Shown here: positions 1 to 6,479 of the stretch, piece after piece | Numbering within the stretch: position 1 is the stretch's first letter | Layout of the letters: every line of letters starts with the position of its first letter | From: an uncultured Lachnospiraceae bacterium | GTDB taxonomy: Bacteria; Bacillota; Clostridia; Lachnospirales; Lachnospiraceae | Assembly: GCA_947589175.1 (NCBI GenBank) | Contig: CANPZR010000058.1 | Span: 1 to 11,195 of the forward strand | Direction of reading: 5' to 3' | DNA length: 11,195 nucleotides | The notes under the pieces: model-generated | Database searches by the model: none | Seen by the model: only the letters and a program-made list of their open reading frames with translations | What the model was told of the DNA's origin: nothing | Made by a program: the position numbers and the translations under genes

Positions 1-1267
1 GTCCCGGATCTATCACAGGCTCTATCGAGAGCGGCTGATCCGTGGCGTGTACCGGGACCGGGTGCGTCCGGTGCTTGTGAACAACTGGGAAGCCACTTAT
101 TTTGACTTTACGCAGGAGAAAATCGTATCGCTGGCGGAGACGGCGGCGGAGCTCGGTATTGAGCTTCTGGTGTTAGACGACGGGTGGTTCGGCAAGAGGG
201 ACAGCGACAACTGTTCTCTGGGGGACTGGACGCCCCATCCGGGCAAGCTGCCGGAGGGGTTAAAGGGCCTGGCGGAAAAGGTGCAGCAGGCCGGCGTCCG
301 CTTTGGGCTGTGGGTGGAGCCGGAGATGGTCTCCGTGGACAGCGATCTGTACCGGAGTCACCCGGACTGGTGCATCCACGCCGAGGGGCGGGAGCGGTCG
401 GAGTGCAGGCAGCAGCTGACGCTGGACTTGAGCCGGGACGAGGTGTGCGAGTATTTGATTGACACGCTGCGCGGCCTGTTGGAGAGCGCTCCGATTTCGT
501 ACATAAAATGGGATATGAACCGTCACATGAGCAATCTCGGATCCCCCGCCCTGCCGCCGGAGAGGCAGCGGGAGCAGCCCCATCGCTATATGTTGGGGCT
601 GTATCGGGTCATGGAGGAAATCACGAACGCGTTCCCGGAGGTGCTTTTTGAGAGCTGCTCCGGCGGGGGCGGACGGTTCGATCCCGGTATGCTCTACTAC
701 ATGCCCCAGACGTGGACCAGCGACGACACCGACGCCGTGGAGAGGCTGTACATCCAGTATGGCACCAGCCTTGCCTATCCGCTGTCCTCCATGGGCGCCC
801 ATGTGTCGGCTGTGCCCAACCACCAGTCCGGCCGCGTGACGCCGTTAAAGACAAGAGGGGACGCGGCCATGAGCGGAAATTTCGGTTATGAGCTGGATCT
901 GACGTCGTTCTCCGCCGAGGAGCGGGAAGAAGTAAAAGAGCAGGTCGCTTTTTATAAGGAAATCCGGGAACTGATCATGGAGGGGGATTTTTACCGCCTT
1001 CTGAGCCCGTTCGAGGGTAACCGGGCGGCCTGGATGGTCCTCTCCCGCGACAAAAAAGAAATATTTGCGGCCTGCTTCGGCGTTATGGCGGAGGTGAATC
1101 CGGCTACAAGGCGGGTGAAGCTGCAGGGACTGGACCCGGAGGCGACGTACCGGGACCGGGAGGACGGCCAGCGCTACGGAGGCGACGAATTGATGGAAAT
1201 CGGCCTTGCCGTGGAATTTCACGGGGACTACCAGAGCCGGGTATGGCGCTTGGAGCGGGTCGGCTGA
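1..1267 (+). CDS. Alpha-galactosidase, GH36 family, C-terminal part (5' end outside window)
   Basis: This enzyme hydrolyses terminal alpha-1,6-galactosyl residues of raffinose-type oligosaccharides and galactomannans. The frame is open to the left edge (first full codon at base 2) and ends with TGA at 1265-1267, giving about 421 residues. GH36 enzymes of this type are about 730 residues, so roughly 300 N-terminal residues are missing. The GTG at 47 is internal, because the residues before it (SRIYHRLYRERLIRG) are already family sequence. Visible motifs in order are RPVLVNNWEATYFDF, LVLDDGWFG, LWVEPEMVS, YIKWDMNRH with the nucleophile Asp at codon 512-514, ESCSGGGGRFDPGM, and WTSDDTDAVERL at 713-748, where the acid/base Asp lies. 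The small C-terminal beta-domain ends in YQSRVWRLERVG. No signal peptide can be judged. The next gene has its own promoter, so they need not be co-transcribed. The family call is secure; substrate preference is not visible. Confidence 0.96.
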   Translation, partial: SRIYHRLYRERLIRGVYRDRVRPVLVNNWEATYFDFTQEKIVSLAETAAELGIELLVLDDGWFGKRDSDNCSLGDWTPHPGKLPEGLKGLAEKVQQAGVRFGLWVEPEMVSVDSDLYRSHPDWCIHAEGRERSECRQQLTLDLSRDEVCEYLIDTLRGLLESAPISYIKWDMNRHMSNLGSPALPPERQREQPHRYMLGLYRVMEEITNAFPEVLFESCSGGGGRFDPGMLYYMPQTWTSDDTDAVERLYIQYGTSLAYPLSSMGAHVSAVPNHQSGRVTPLKTRGDAAMSGNFGYELDLTSFSAEEREEVKEQVAFYKEIRELIMEGDFYRLLSPFEGNRAAWMVLSRDKKEIFAACFGVMAEVNPATRRVKLQGLDPEATYRDREDGQRYGGDELMEIGLAVEFHGDYQSRVWRLERVG

Positions 1268-1301
1268 CAGGAAATTATTGGAAAGAAATAAAAAATAAAA
1301 G

Positions 1302-1330
1302 TTGTTAGATTTCATTTCTTTCGTTATAAT
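1302..1330 (+). promoter_or_regulatory. Sigma-A type promoter of the GH13 gene
   Basis: A -35 box TTGTTA (1302-1307) and a perfect -10 box TATAAT (1325-1330) are separated by 17 nt. The start codon of the GH13-like gene is 45 nt downstream of the -10 box, with an AGAAGGG ribosome site in between. The intergenic stretch 1268-1375 is otherwise AT-rich and shows no convincing terminator for the upstream alpha-galactosidase gene. Confidence 0.8.
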
Positions 1331-1375
1331 GGAAATACAGATACCATCAGGAGCATATTTAGAAGGGATGGAAGG

Positions 1376-3220
1376 ATGTCAGATTTTGATACGATACAGG
1401 TCGGCCGGGGCGAGGCTTTTCCTCTGGGAGTGACAAAGAAGGGAGACGGCGAGATCCAGATCGCCGCGTGGCACTCAGGGATTGGAAACTGCCAGCTACG
1501 CATTTACTCGGAGAATAAGACCGTGAAGAAAATACGCATGTACGGCAGAGAGGATATCGGATTCGGGGATATCTTTTCCGTGTCGCTCCGGGGCGAGGGC
1601 GTGGCGGAGCTTCTGCAGGGATTGGAATATGAGTTTGTCTCGGATGGGAAGGTTCTGCCGGATCCATTCGCGAGGGCGGTTTCCGGCCGGGACCGGTTCG
1701 GACGAAAGGGCGGAAAGGTCAGGAGTCGCTTTGTCTTGGATGAATTTGACTGGACGGGGGAGGACTGGGTTCGGCTGCCCGCGCGGGATATGGTGCTGTA
1801 CCAGTGTCATGTCCGGGGATTTACCAGGCATAGCAGCTCCGGCGTGAAGGCGCCCGGCACCTTTGCGGGACTGCGGGAGAAGATTCCGTATCTCAAGGAG
1901 CTGGGGGTCAACACTCTTTTGCTGCTGCCGGTCTATGATTTTGACGAGTGCATGCGGGATGAGAACGGCGTGGAGCTGGGCCGGGTCAACTACTGGGGCT
2001 ACGGCGGCGACGCCTATTACTTCGCGCCCAAGGCCAGCTACAGCAGCTGCCCGGAGAATCCGGGGGCGGAGCTTAAATCCATGATCAAGAGCCTGCACCA
2101 GAACGGCATGAATGTGATTCTGGATATGTATTTTACCGGGCTGACGCCGGAGGTGATTTTGGAGTGCCTCCGCTATTACGCCCTGCAATTTCATGTGGAT
2201 GGTTTCCGCATCAATCAGGACTGCATGGAGACGGCCTGGCTGCGGCGGGATTCCGTGCTGTCCCATGTGAAGATCATCGGGAACGGATGGGCGGACCAGC
2301 CGGGAGATGAGGGAGCGGAGTCCATGCTGGAGATGAACGACGGCTTCCTCGTGGACGCAAGGCGCTATCTGAAAAGCGACGAGGGGCAGACCGAGCATTT
2401 TTACCACCGGTTCAAGGAGCAGAGAAGGGGCGTGGGCCTCATTCACTATATTACGCAGAACAACGGGTTTACCCTGCGGGATCTGATTTCCTACGACGTG
2501 AAGCACAATGAGGACAACGGGGAGAAGAACGCGGACGGAACCCAGTACAATTACAGCTGGAACTGCGGCTTTGAGGGACCGAGCCGCCGCAAGACCGTGC
2601 TGCGCACCAGGGAGAAGCAGGAGAAGAACGCCTTTGTCATGCTGCTTTTGGGCATGGCCTCGCCGATGATTCTGGCGGGAGATGAATTTGGCAATTCGCA
2701 GAAGGGGAACAACAACGCCTACTGCCAGGACAATCTCATTACCTGGCTGGACTGGCGGCTTTTGGAGAAAAATAAAGAGACCTTTGAATTTGTAAAGATG
2801 CTGCTGCGGTTTCGGAAGAATCATCCCCTCTATCACAGCGACAGGATGCTGACGGGGATGGACTCCAAGGGACTGGGCGCCCCGGACGTGTCCTGTCACG
2901 GGACTGAGCCGTGGGTGGCGGATTTTTCCTATTACAGCAGAGAGCTGGGAATTATGTACTACGGCAGCTACTTTGAAGACCAGACATTGTATTTTGCCTT
3001 TAACTTCCACTGGGACAGCCACGACTTTTTCCTGCCGGGCATAGAGGCCGGGCGCAGGTGGGAAGTGGCTATCGATACCTCCGGCCAGGGAGTCGGCGAG
3101 ATCGTGGAGAAAAAGGCGTATAAGATGGCCCCCCGATCCATCGCCGTATTTAAGAGCGGGCCGGAACAGGCTAAGAAGGAAAATAAGAAAAAGAGCAGAA
3201 AAAGGGCGTCCGGGAAATGA
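1376..3220 (+). CDS. GlgX/isoamylase-like GH13 protein with all catalytic carboxylates replaced (probable pseudoenzyme)
   Basis: The 614-residue protein has the layout of a glycogen debranching enzyme (GH13_11). A CBM48-like N-terminal domain (about 14-100, starting PLGVTKKGDGEIQIAAW) is followed by a TIM barrel with LYQCHVRGFTRH (141-152), YLKELGVNTLLLLPV (172-186) and NYWGYG (205-210). FTLRDLISYDVKHNEDNGE (365-383) and a C-terminal beta-domain follow. The active site is gone. Region II reads GFRIN, so the nucleophile Asp is N280. Region III reads KIIGNGW, so the acid/base Glu is N303. Region IV reads QNNGF instead of HDGF, giving N362 and N363. Region I lacks the usual NH, and the segment between regions I and II is shortened by tens of residues. 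The tail 599-614 is Lys/Arg-rich. The start has an AGAAGGG site 8-9 nt upstream. The frame is intact behind a good promoter, so this looks like a maintained protein. A glucan-binding, scaffolding or regulatory role is inference; debranching activity is unlikely. Confidence 0.9.
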   Translation: MSDFDTIQVGRGEAFPLGVTKKGDGEIQIAAWHSGIGNCQLRIYSENKTVKKIRMYGREDIGFGDIFSVSLRGEGVAELLQGLEYEFVSDGKVLPDPFARAVSGRDRFGRKGGKVRSRFVLDEFDWTGEDWVRLPARDMVLYQCHVRGFTRHSSSGVKAPGTFAGLREKIPYLKELGVNTLLLLPVYDFDECMRDENGVELGRVNYWGYGGDAYYFAPKASYSSCPENPGAELKSMIKSLHQNGMNVILDMYFTGLTPEVILECLRYYALQFHVDGFRINQDCMETAWLRRDSVLSHVKIIGNGWADQPGDEGAESMLEMNDGFLVDARRYLKSDEGQTEHFYHRFKEQRRGVGLIHYITQNNGFTLRDLISYDVKHNEDNGEKNADGTQYNYSWNCGFEGPSRRKTVLRTREKQEKNAFVMLLLGMASPMILAGDEFGNSQKGNNNAYCQDNLITWLDWRLLEKNKETFEFVKMLLRFRKNHPLYHSDRMLTGMDSKGLGAPDVSCHGTEPWVADFSYYSRELGIMYYGSYFEDQTLYFAFNFHWDSHDFFLPGIEAGRRWEVAIDTSGQGVGEIVEKKAYKMAPRSIAVFKSGPEQAKKENKKKSRKRASGK

Positions 3221-3240
3221 CCCCGAACGCCCGGATTTTC
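3204..3240. terminator. Bidirectional intrinsic terminator between convergent genes
   Basis: An 11-bp stem with one mismatch pairs GGGCGTCCGGG (3204-3214) with CCCGAACGCCC (3222-3232) around a 7-nt loop. The left arm and loop contain the last codons and stop of the GH13-like gene. On the plus strand the stem is followed by GGATTTTC, a modest T-run. On the minus strand the same hairpin is followed by CCCTTTTTC, a stronger T-run, so it should terminate the convergent cysteine-rich gene efficiently. Confidence 0.75.
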
Positions 3241-3266
3241 CGGTTGTCGACACAGGGAAGCCCCTT

Positions 3267-3458
3267 TTAATAATCGTGGTTTTCTACAATGGGATCGAAT
3301 AGATCCAGGGAGCAGTGGCTGTCAGACGTAAAGTGCCTGCATGTGACGCAGGATACGTCGGTGTCGCCGACCTTGTTGGTGCATTTGCAGCAGTCCTTTA
3401 CGGAATAGGAGCTGCAGTGTTTTGCCACGTCTCTGTAAGTCTGTTCATCTGCACGCAT
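3267..3458 (-). CDS. Small cysteine-rich, probably metal-binding protein of unknown function
   Basis: This 63-residue soluble protein has seven cysteines (C15, C23, C24, C26, C37, C40, C49) and histidines next to them (H14, H42, H48). The core reads KDCCKC then CVTCRHF and SHCSLDLFDPI. The paired CxC and CxxC spacing suggests a zinc or iron-sulfur site. There is no signal peptide or membrane segment. It is supported as a real gene by a consensus GGAGG site (complement of 3466-3470) 7 nt before the ATG and by a strong terminator just past its stop on this strand. It lies convergent to the GH13-like gene and divergent from the gene at 3530, with 71 nt between the two start codons. I recognise the general type (short Cys-rich hypothetical proteins common in Clostridia) but cannot assign a named family or function. 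Confidence 0.75.
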   Translation of the reverse strand: MRADEQTYRDVAKHCSSYSVKDCCKCTNKVGDTDVSCVTCRHFTSDSHCSLDLFDPIVENHDY

Positions 3459-3529
3459 TTGTTTTCCTCCATTTGCTTTGTGTTAATCATGACAGAATTA
3501 GTATTTGCACTCAGGGAGATTTTATTCAA

Positions 3530-3979
3530 ATGATCGTATTAAAAATTGAATCGGTAAAAGAATTTATGGCGGCGCTGTTCGGGGGAGATCTGTTCGACCG
3601 GTTCCATGTGACCGGGTGCGAGGTGACGACCTTCGCCGCGTTTAAGACCGACGGAAGGCTCCACGAGGAGTGGCTCGACACGGACGAGAGGCAGCCGGAC
3701 GCAAGCGGACTGGTCCTGTGGCGCCAGATCAAGCCCCACATATATTCCCTGATCCGGGGAAAAAAGAAGCCTCTGAAAATGCTCATAGACTTCTGCCACT
3801 ATATGCCGAACGGGGACGCGGGCTCGCTGCGGATCCAATTTGAAAAGGACGAGCTGCACCTGTACACCGGCTATATGCAGAAGGAGTTCTCGCTGGATAA
3901 GAGCGCGCAGGAGAAGTGGGATGAAAATTGCGAGGCATTTATACGGAAAAACAAAATTGTTAGCACTCATCTTAAATGA
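3530..3979 (+). CDS. DUF5721-like protein of unknown function
   Basis: This 149-residue soluble protein begins MIVLKIESVKEFMAALF and contains FDRFHVTGCEVTTFAAFKTDGRL near residues 22-44, then LWRQIKPHIYSLIRGKKKPLKMLIDF. It resembles the Lachnospiraceae DUF5721 family by memory; no function is known to me. The frame is open further upstream to an ATG at 3422, but that extension overlaps the divergent gene and is not protein-like. The ATG at 3530 has an AGGGAG site (3513-3518) 11 nt upstream and gives the family-like N-terminus. The final codons (residues V-S-T-H-L-K and the stop) lie within the CIRCE inverted repeat of the following heat-shock gene, so the C-terminus is constrained by an operator. 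No clear promoter is seen in the 71-nt divergent intergenic region. Confidence 0.8.
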   Translation: MIVLKIESVKEFMAALFGGDLFDRFHVTGCEVTTFAAFKTDGRLHEEWLDTDERQPDASGLVLWRQIKPHIYSLIRGKKKPLKMLIDFCHYMPNGDAGSLRIQFEKDELHLYTGYMQKEFSLDKSAQEKWDENCEAFIRKNKIVSTHLK

Positions 3980-3986
3980 GTGCTAA
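3960..3986. promoter_or_regulatory. CIRCE operator (HrcA-binding site) of htpG
   Basis: The sequence is TTAGCACTC, nine bases, then GAGTGCTAA, a perfect match to the CIRCE consensus bound by the heat-shock repressor HrcA. The inverted repeat begins inside the 3' end of the preceding coding region and finishes 7 nt upstream of the -35 box of the htpG promoter. It predicts that HrcA represses htpG until heat or proteotoxic stress. The position upstream of -35 is less common than between promoter and gene. Confidence 0.93.
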
Positions 3987-3992
3987 ATTTTT
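3960..3992 (+). terminator. Possible intrinsic terminator formed by the CIRCE repeat
   Basis: The two CIRCE arms extend to a perfect 11-bp stem (3960-3970 with 3976-3986) with a 5-nt loop CTTAA, followed by ATTTTT. As RNA this has the form of an intrinsic terminator for the gene ending at 3979. The stem is only moderately GC-rich, so efficiency is uncertain. The stop codon sits in the hairpin, so a terminating ribosome could interfere with its folding. Confidence 0.5.
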
Positions 3993-3993
3993 C

Positions 3994-4022
3994 TTGACAA
4001 TCGCTTTTCGCCGTATTATTAT
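3994..4022 (+). promoter_or_regulatory. Sigma-A type promoter of htpG
   Basis: A consensus -35 TTGACA (3994-3999) and -10 TATTAT (4017-4022) are 17 nt apart, directly after the CIRCE element. The expected transcript start near 4029 leaves a leader of about 65-70 nt. That leader contains a small ATCCC/GGGAT hairpin (around 4041-4055) and an AGGAGG site (4083-4088) 8 nt before the htpG ATG. Confidence 0.88.
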
Positions 4023-4096
4023 GGTATCAAGGTCTTGAGAATCCCAGAGAGGGATGGACCGGATATTATCTGAGTGAACGATAGGAGGTCTTTATA

Positions 4097-6151
4097 ATGA
4101 CAAAGGAACAGGGAAGTTTAGCGATCAATTCCGAGAATATATTTCCGATTATTAAGAAATGGCTGTATTCCGACCATGACATCTTCGTGCGCGAGGTGAT
4201 CAGCAACGCGTGCGACGCCATCACCAAGCTGAAGAAGCTGTCCATGATCGGCGAGGCCGAGCTGCCGGACGACTACAAGGCCAAGATTGAGGTAGAGGTC
4301 AGCCCGGAAGACAAGACGATTTCTTTCCGGGACAACGGCCTGGGCATGACGGCGGACGAGGTGAAGGAGTATATCAACCAGATCGCTTTTTCCGGCGCCG
4401 CAGATTTTTTGGAAAAATATAAGGACAAGGCCAACGATGAGCAGATTATCGGGCATTTCGGCCTGGGCTTTTATTCGGTATTTATGGTTTCCGATTCGGC
4501 GGAGATCCGCACTCTTTCCTATAAAGAAGGGGCGGAGGCCGTTCACTGGGAGTCGGACGGCGGCCTGACTTTCGAGCTGGGGCCCGACGACCGGGATACG
4601 GTGGGCACCGAGATCATCCTGCATCTCAACGAGGACAGCTATGAGTTCGCCAACGAGTACCGGGTGCGGGAAGTATTGGAGAAGTACTGTTCCTTTATGC
4701 CGGTGGAGATCTTTTTGAAAAAGACAGGGGCCGAGCCGGAGTACGAGACGATTCCCAGCGAGGAAGTGACCGAGGAGGACACCGTCATTGAGGAGATTGT
4801 CGAGGAGCCGAAGAAGGACGAGGGAAAAGACGGCGAGAGCGAGGACGGCGAGAAAGCGGAGCCGGTCAAAAAGACCAAGATTTTAAAGCGCCCGGTATCT
4901 GTCAGCGACACGACGCCGCTGTGGACCAAGCATCCGAACGAGTGCACCGAGGAGGAGTACAAGACATTTTACCGCAAGGTGTTTAACGACTACAGGGAGC
5001 CGCTGTTCTGGATTCACCTGAACATGGATTATCCGTTTAACCTGAAGGGAATCCTCTATTTCCCGAAGGTAAATCTGGAATATGAGAACTTAGAGGGCGT
5101 GATTAAGCTCTACAACAACCAGGTATTTATCGCGGACAATATTAAAGAAGTGATTCCGGAGTTTCTGATGCTCTTGAAGGGCGTCATCGACTGCCCGGAC
5201 CTGCCGCTGAACGTCAGCCGGAGCGCGCTGCAGAACGATGGATTTGTGAAGAAGATTTCCGATTATATCACCAAGAAGGTGGCGGATAAGCTCACCGGCA
5301 TGTGCAAGACCGACAGAGAGAATTATGAAAAATACTGGGATGACATCAGTCCCTTTATCAAGTTCGGCTGCTTAAAGGATGAGAAATTCAAGGAAAAAAT
5401 GAAGGATTATATTCTCTTTAAGGATCTGGACGACAAGTACAGCACGCTGTCCGAGTATCTGGAGACGCTGCCGGAGCCGGAACCGGAGGTCGAGGTCGTG
5501 GAAGAAGGCAGCGAGGATAAGGAGAGCGAGCCGAAGGAGCCGCCGAAAAAGACGGTTTACTATGTGACCGATCTCCAGCAGCAGAGCCAGTATATCCGGA
5601 TGTTCAAGGAGCAGAATATGAACGCGGTGATTCTGCTTCACAACATCGACCAGCCGTTTGTCTCATCTCTGGAGGCGGGAGACGACGCCGTGAAGTTCCA
5701 GCGCATTGACGCGGATCTGACGGACGCGTTCCGGGAAGAAGGCGACGAGGAGCAGCTGAAAGAGGAGACGGAGACGCTCAAGAAGCTGTTCCAGAAGGCC
5801 ACCGGCAAGGAGCAGCTGGAGGTGAAGGTGGAGAAGCTGAAAGACGAGAAGGTTTCTTCCATGATTACCTTGTCCGAGGAGACGAGAAGGATGCAGGACA
5901 TGATGAAGATGTACTCCGCGAACGGTATGGGCGGCATGGACTTCTCCGGCATGGGACAGACGCTGGTGCTCAACGCCAACCATCCGCTCGTGAAGTATGT
6001 GCTGGAGCACGGCGAGGGCGAGAACACCGAGATGTTCTGCAAGCAGCTCTATGACCTGGCGATGATCAGCCACCAGCCGCTGGAGGCGGATAAGATGACC
6101 GAGTTCATTGAGAGAAGTAATCAGATCATGCTTTTGCTGGCAAAGGACTGA
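4097..6151 (+). CDS. htpG: Hsp90-family molecular chaperone HtpG with two acidic insertions
   Basis: HtpG is the bacterial cytosolic Hsp90, an ATP-dependent dimeric chaperone that remodels client proteins. The N-terminal GHKL ATPase domain shows REVISNACDA (E33 as catalytic Glu, N37 for Mg), RDNGLGM (D79 contacts adenine) and the lid/glycine motif IIGHFGLGFYS (117-127). The middle domain has LPLNVSRSALQ with the catalytic Arg R375. The C-terminal dimerisation domain runs to QIMLLLAKD. At 684 residues it is longer than the usual 620-640. Two acidic insertions explain much of this: one at about 215-265 between the N and middle domains (PSEEVTEEDTVIEEIVEEP and onward), and one at about 459-485 before KKTVYYVTD. 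The gene follows a CIRCE operator and consensus promoter and is closed by a strong terminator, so it appears monocistronic and HrcA-controlled. Confidence 0.98.
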   Translation: MTKEQGSLAINSENIFPIIKKWLYSDHDIFVREVISNACDAITKLKKLSMIGEAELPDDYKAKIEVEVSPEDKTISFRDNGLGMTADEVKEYINQIAFSGAADFLEKYKDKANDEQIIGHFGLGFYSVFMVSDSAEIRTLSYKEGAEAVHWESDGGLTFELGPDDRDTVGTEIILHLNEDSYEFANEYRVREVLEKYCSFMPVEIFLKKTGAEPEYETIPSEEVTEEDTVIEEIVEEPKKDEGKDGESEDGEKAEPVKKTKILKRPVSVSDTTPLWTKHPNECTEEEYKTFYRKVFNDYREPLFWIHLNMDYPFNLKGILYFPKVNLEYENLEGVIKLYNNQVFIADNIKEVIPEFLMLLKGVIDCPDLPLNVSRSALQNDGFVKKISDYITKKVADKLTGMCKTDRENYEKYWDDISPFIKFGCLKDEKFKEKMKDYILFKDLDDKYSTLSEYLETLPEPEPEVEVVEEGSEDKESEPKEPPKKTVYYVTDLQQQSQYIRMFKEQNMNAVILLHNIDQPFVSSLEAGDDAVKFQRIDADLTDAFREEGDEEQLKEETETLKKLFQKATGKEQLEVKVEKLKDEKVSSMITLSEETRRMQDMMKMYSANGMGGMDFSGMGQTLVLNANHPLVKYVLEHGEGENTEMFCKQLYDLAMISHQPLEADKMTEFIERSNQIMLLLAKD

Positions 6152-6178
6152 CCAATAGGTAACAGGCGGTTTCAGACA

Positions 6179-6221
6179 GGGCTTTGCGGGCAGTAAATTG
6201 CCCGCAAAACGCCCATTTTAT
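6179..6221 (+). terminator. Intrinsic terminator of htpG
   Basis: A long GC-rich hairpin pairs GGGCTTTGCGGGCA (6179-6192) with TGCCCGCAAAACGCCC (6199-6214) around a 6-nt loop, with a small bulge. ATTTTA follows. It starts 27 nt after the htpG stop codon. Confidence 0.85.
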
Positions 6222-6238
6222 AATCCGTAAAAAAAATG

Positions 6239-6267
6239 TTGACAAAACGGGTTATTATATGTATTAT
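6239..6267 (+). promoter_or_regulatory. Promoter of the tRNA-Thr gene
   Basis: TTGACA (6239-6244) and TATTAT (6262-6267) are separated by 17 nt. The -10 box ends 22 nt before the mature tRNA 5' end. The surrounding sequence is AT-rich with further TATA-like steps. Confidence 0.83.
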
Positions 6268-6289
6268 ATAACTTGTTTGAAAAACATTG

Positions 6290-6362
6290 GCTTCGATAGC
6301 TCAGTTGGTAGAGCACTTCACTCGTAATGAAGGGGTCGAGGGTTCGAGTCCCTTTCGAAGCT
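6290..6362 (+). tRNA. tRNA-Thr (anticodon CGT)
   Basis: This 73-nt sequence folds into a complete cloverleaf. The acceptor stem GCTTCGA pairs perfectly with TCGAAGC. The D-arm is GCTC/GAGC with loop AGTTGGTA. The anticodon stem CTTCA/TGAAG encloses loop CTCGTAA, giving anticodon CGT, which reads ACG threonine codons. The T-arm has loop TTCGAGT with one G-T closing pair. The discriminator base is T and the 3' CCA is not encoded, so it must be added by nucleotidyltransferase. It is a solitary tRNA gene with its own promoter and terminator. Confidence 0.96.
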
Positions 6363-6375
6363 TATCTTTGAGACT

Positions 6376-6422
6376 GCGGGGATGCATATTCTACATAGGT
6401 AGAAATGCATCTCTGTTTTTTT
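6376..6422 (+). terminator. Intrinsic terminator of the tRNA-Thr gene
   Basis: A hairpin pairs GGGGATGCAT (6378-6387) and TTCTAC (6389-6394) with GTAGAA (6399-6404) and ATGCATCTCT (6405-6414). A single-base bulge and G-T pairs occur in the stem, and ATAG forms the loop. A run of seven T follows (6416-6422). Confidence 0.85.
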
Positions 6423-6479
6423 GTGTCGAGAGAGGTCTGCGGAACACAGATACTTTTCGGATGTTTTGCCCCCAATGTC

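Noticed and set aside
1496..3253. A 585-codon open frame on the minus strand opposite the GH13-like gene
   Set aside because: It is antisense to a protein with clear GH13 family motifs, has no recognisable domains, is rich in His/Leu/Pro/Val as expected of a GC-biased antisense frame, and has no ribosome site that I can see.
3505..3514. TTGCACTCA, resembling a CIRCE half-site upstream of the DUF5721-like gene
   Set aside because: There is no second arm at the required spacing, so it is probably chance.
3422..3529. Upstream extension of the DUF5721-like gene to the ATG at 3422
   Set aside because: It overlaps the divergent cysteine-rich gene, lacks a suitable ribosome site, and the ATG at 3530 has AGGGAG and a family-like N-terminus.
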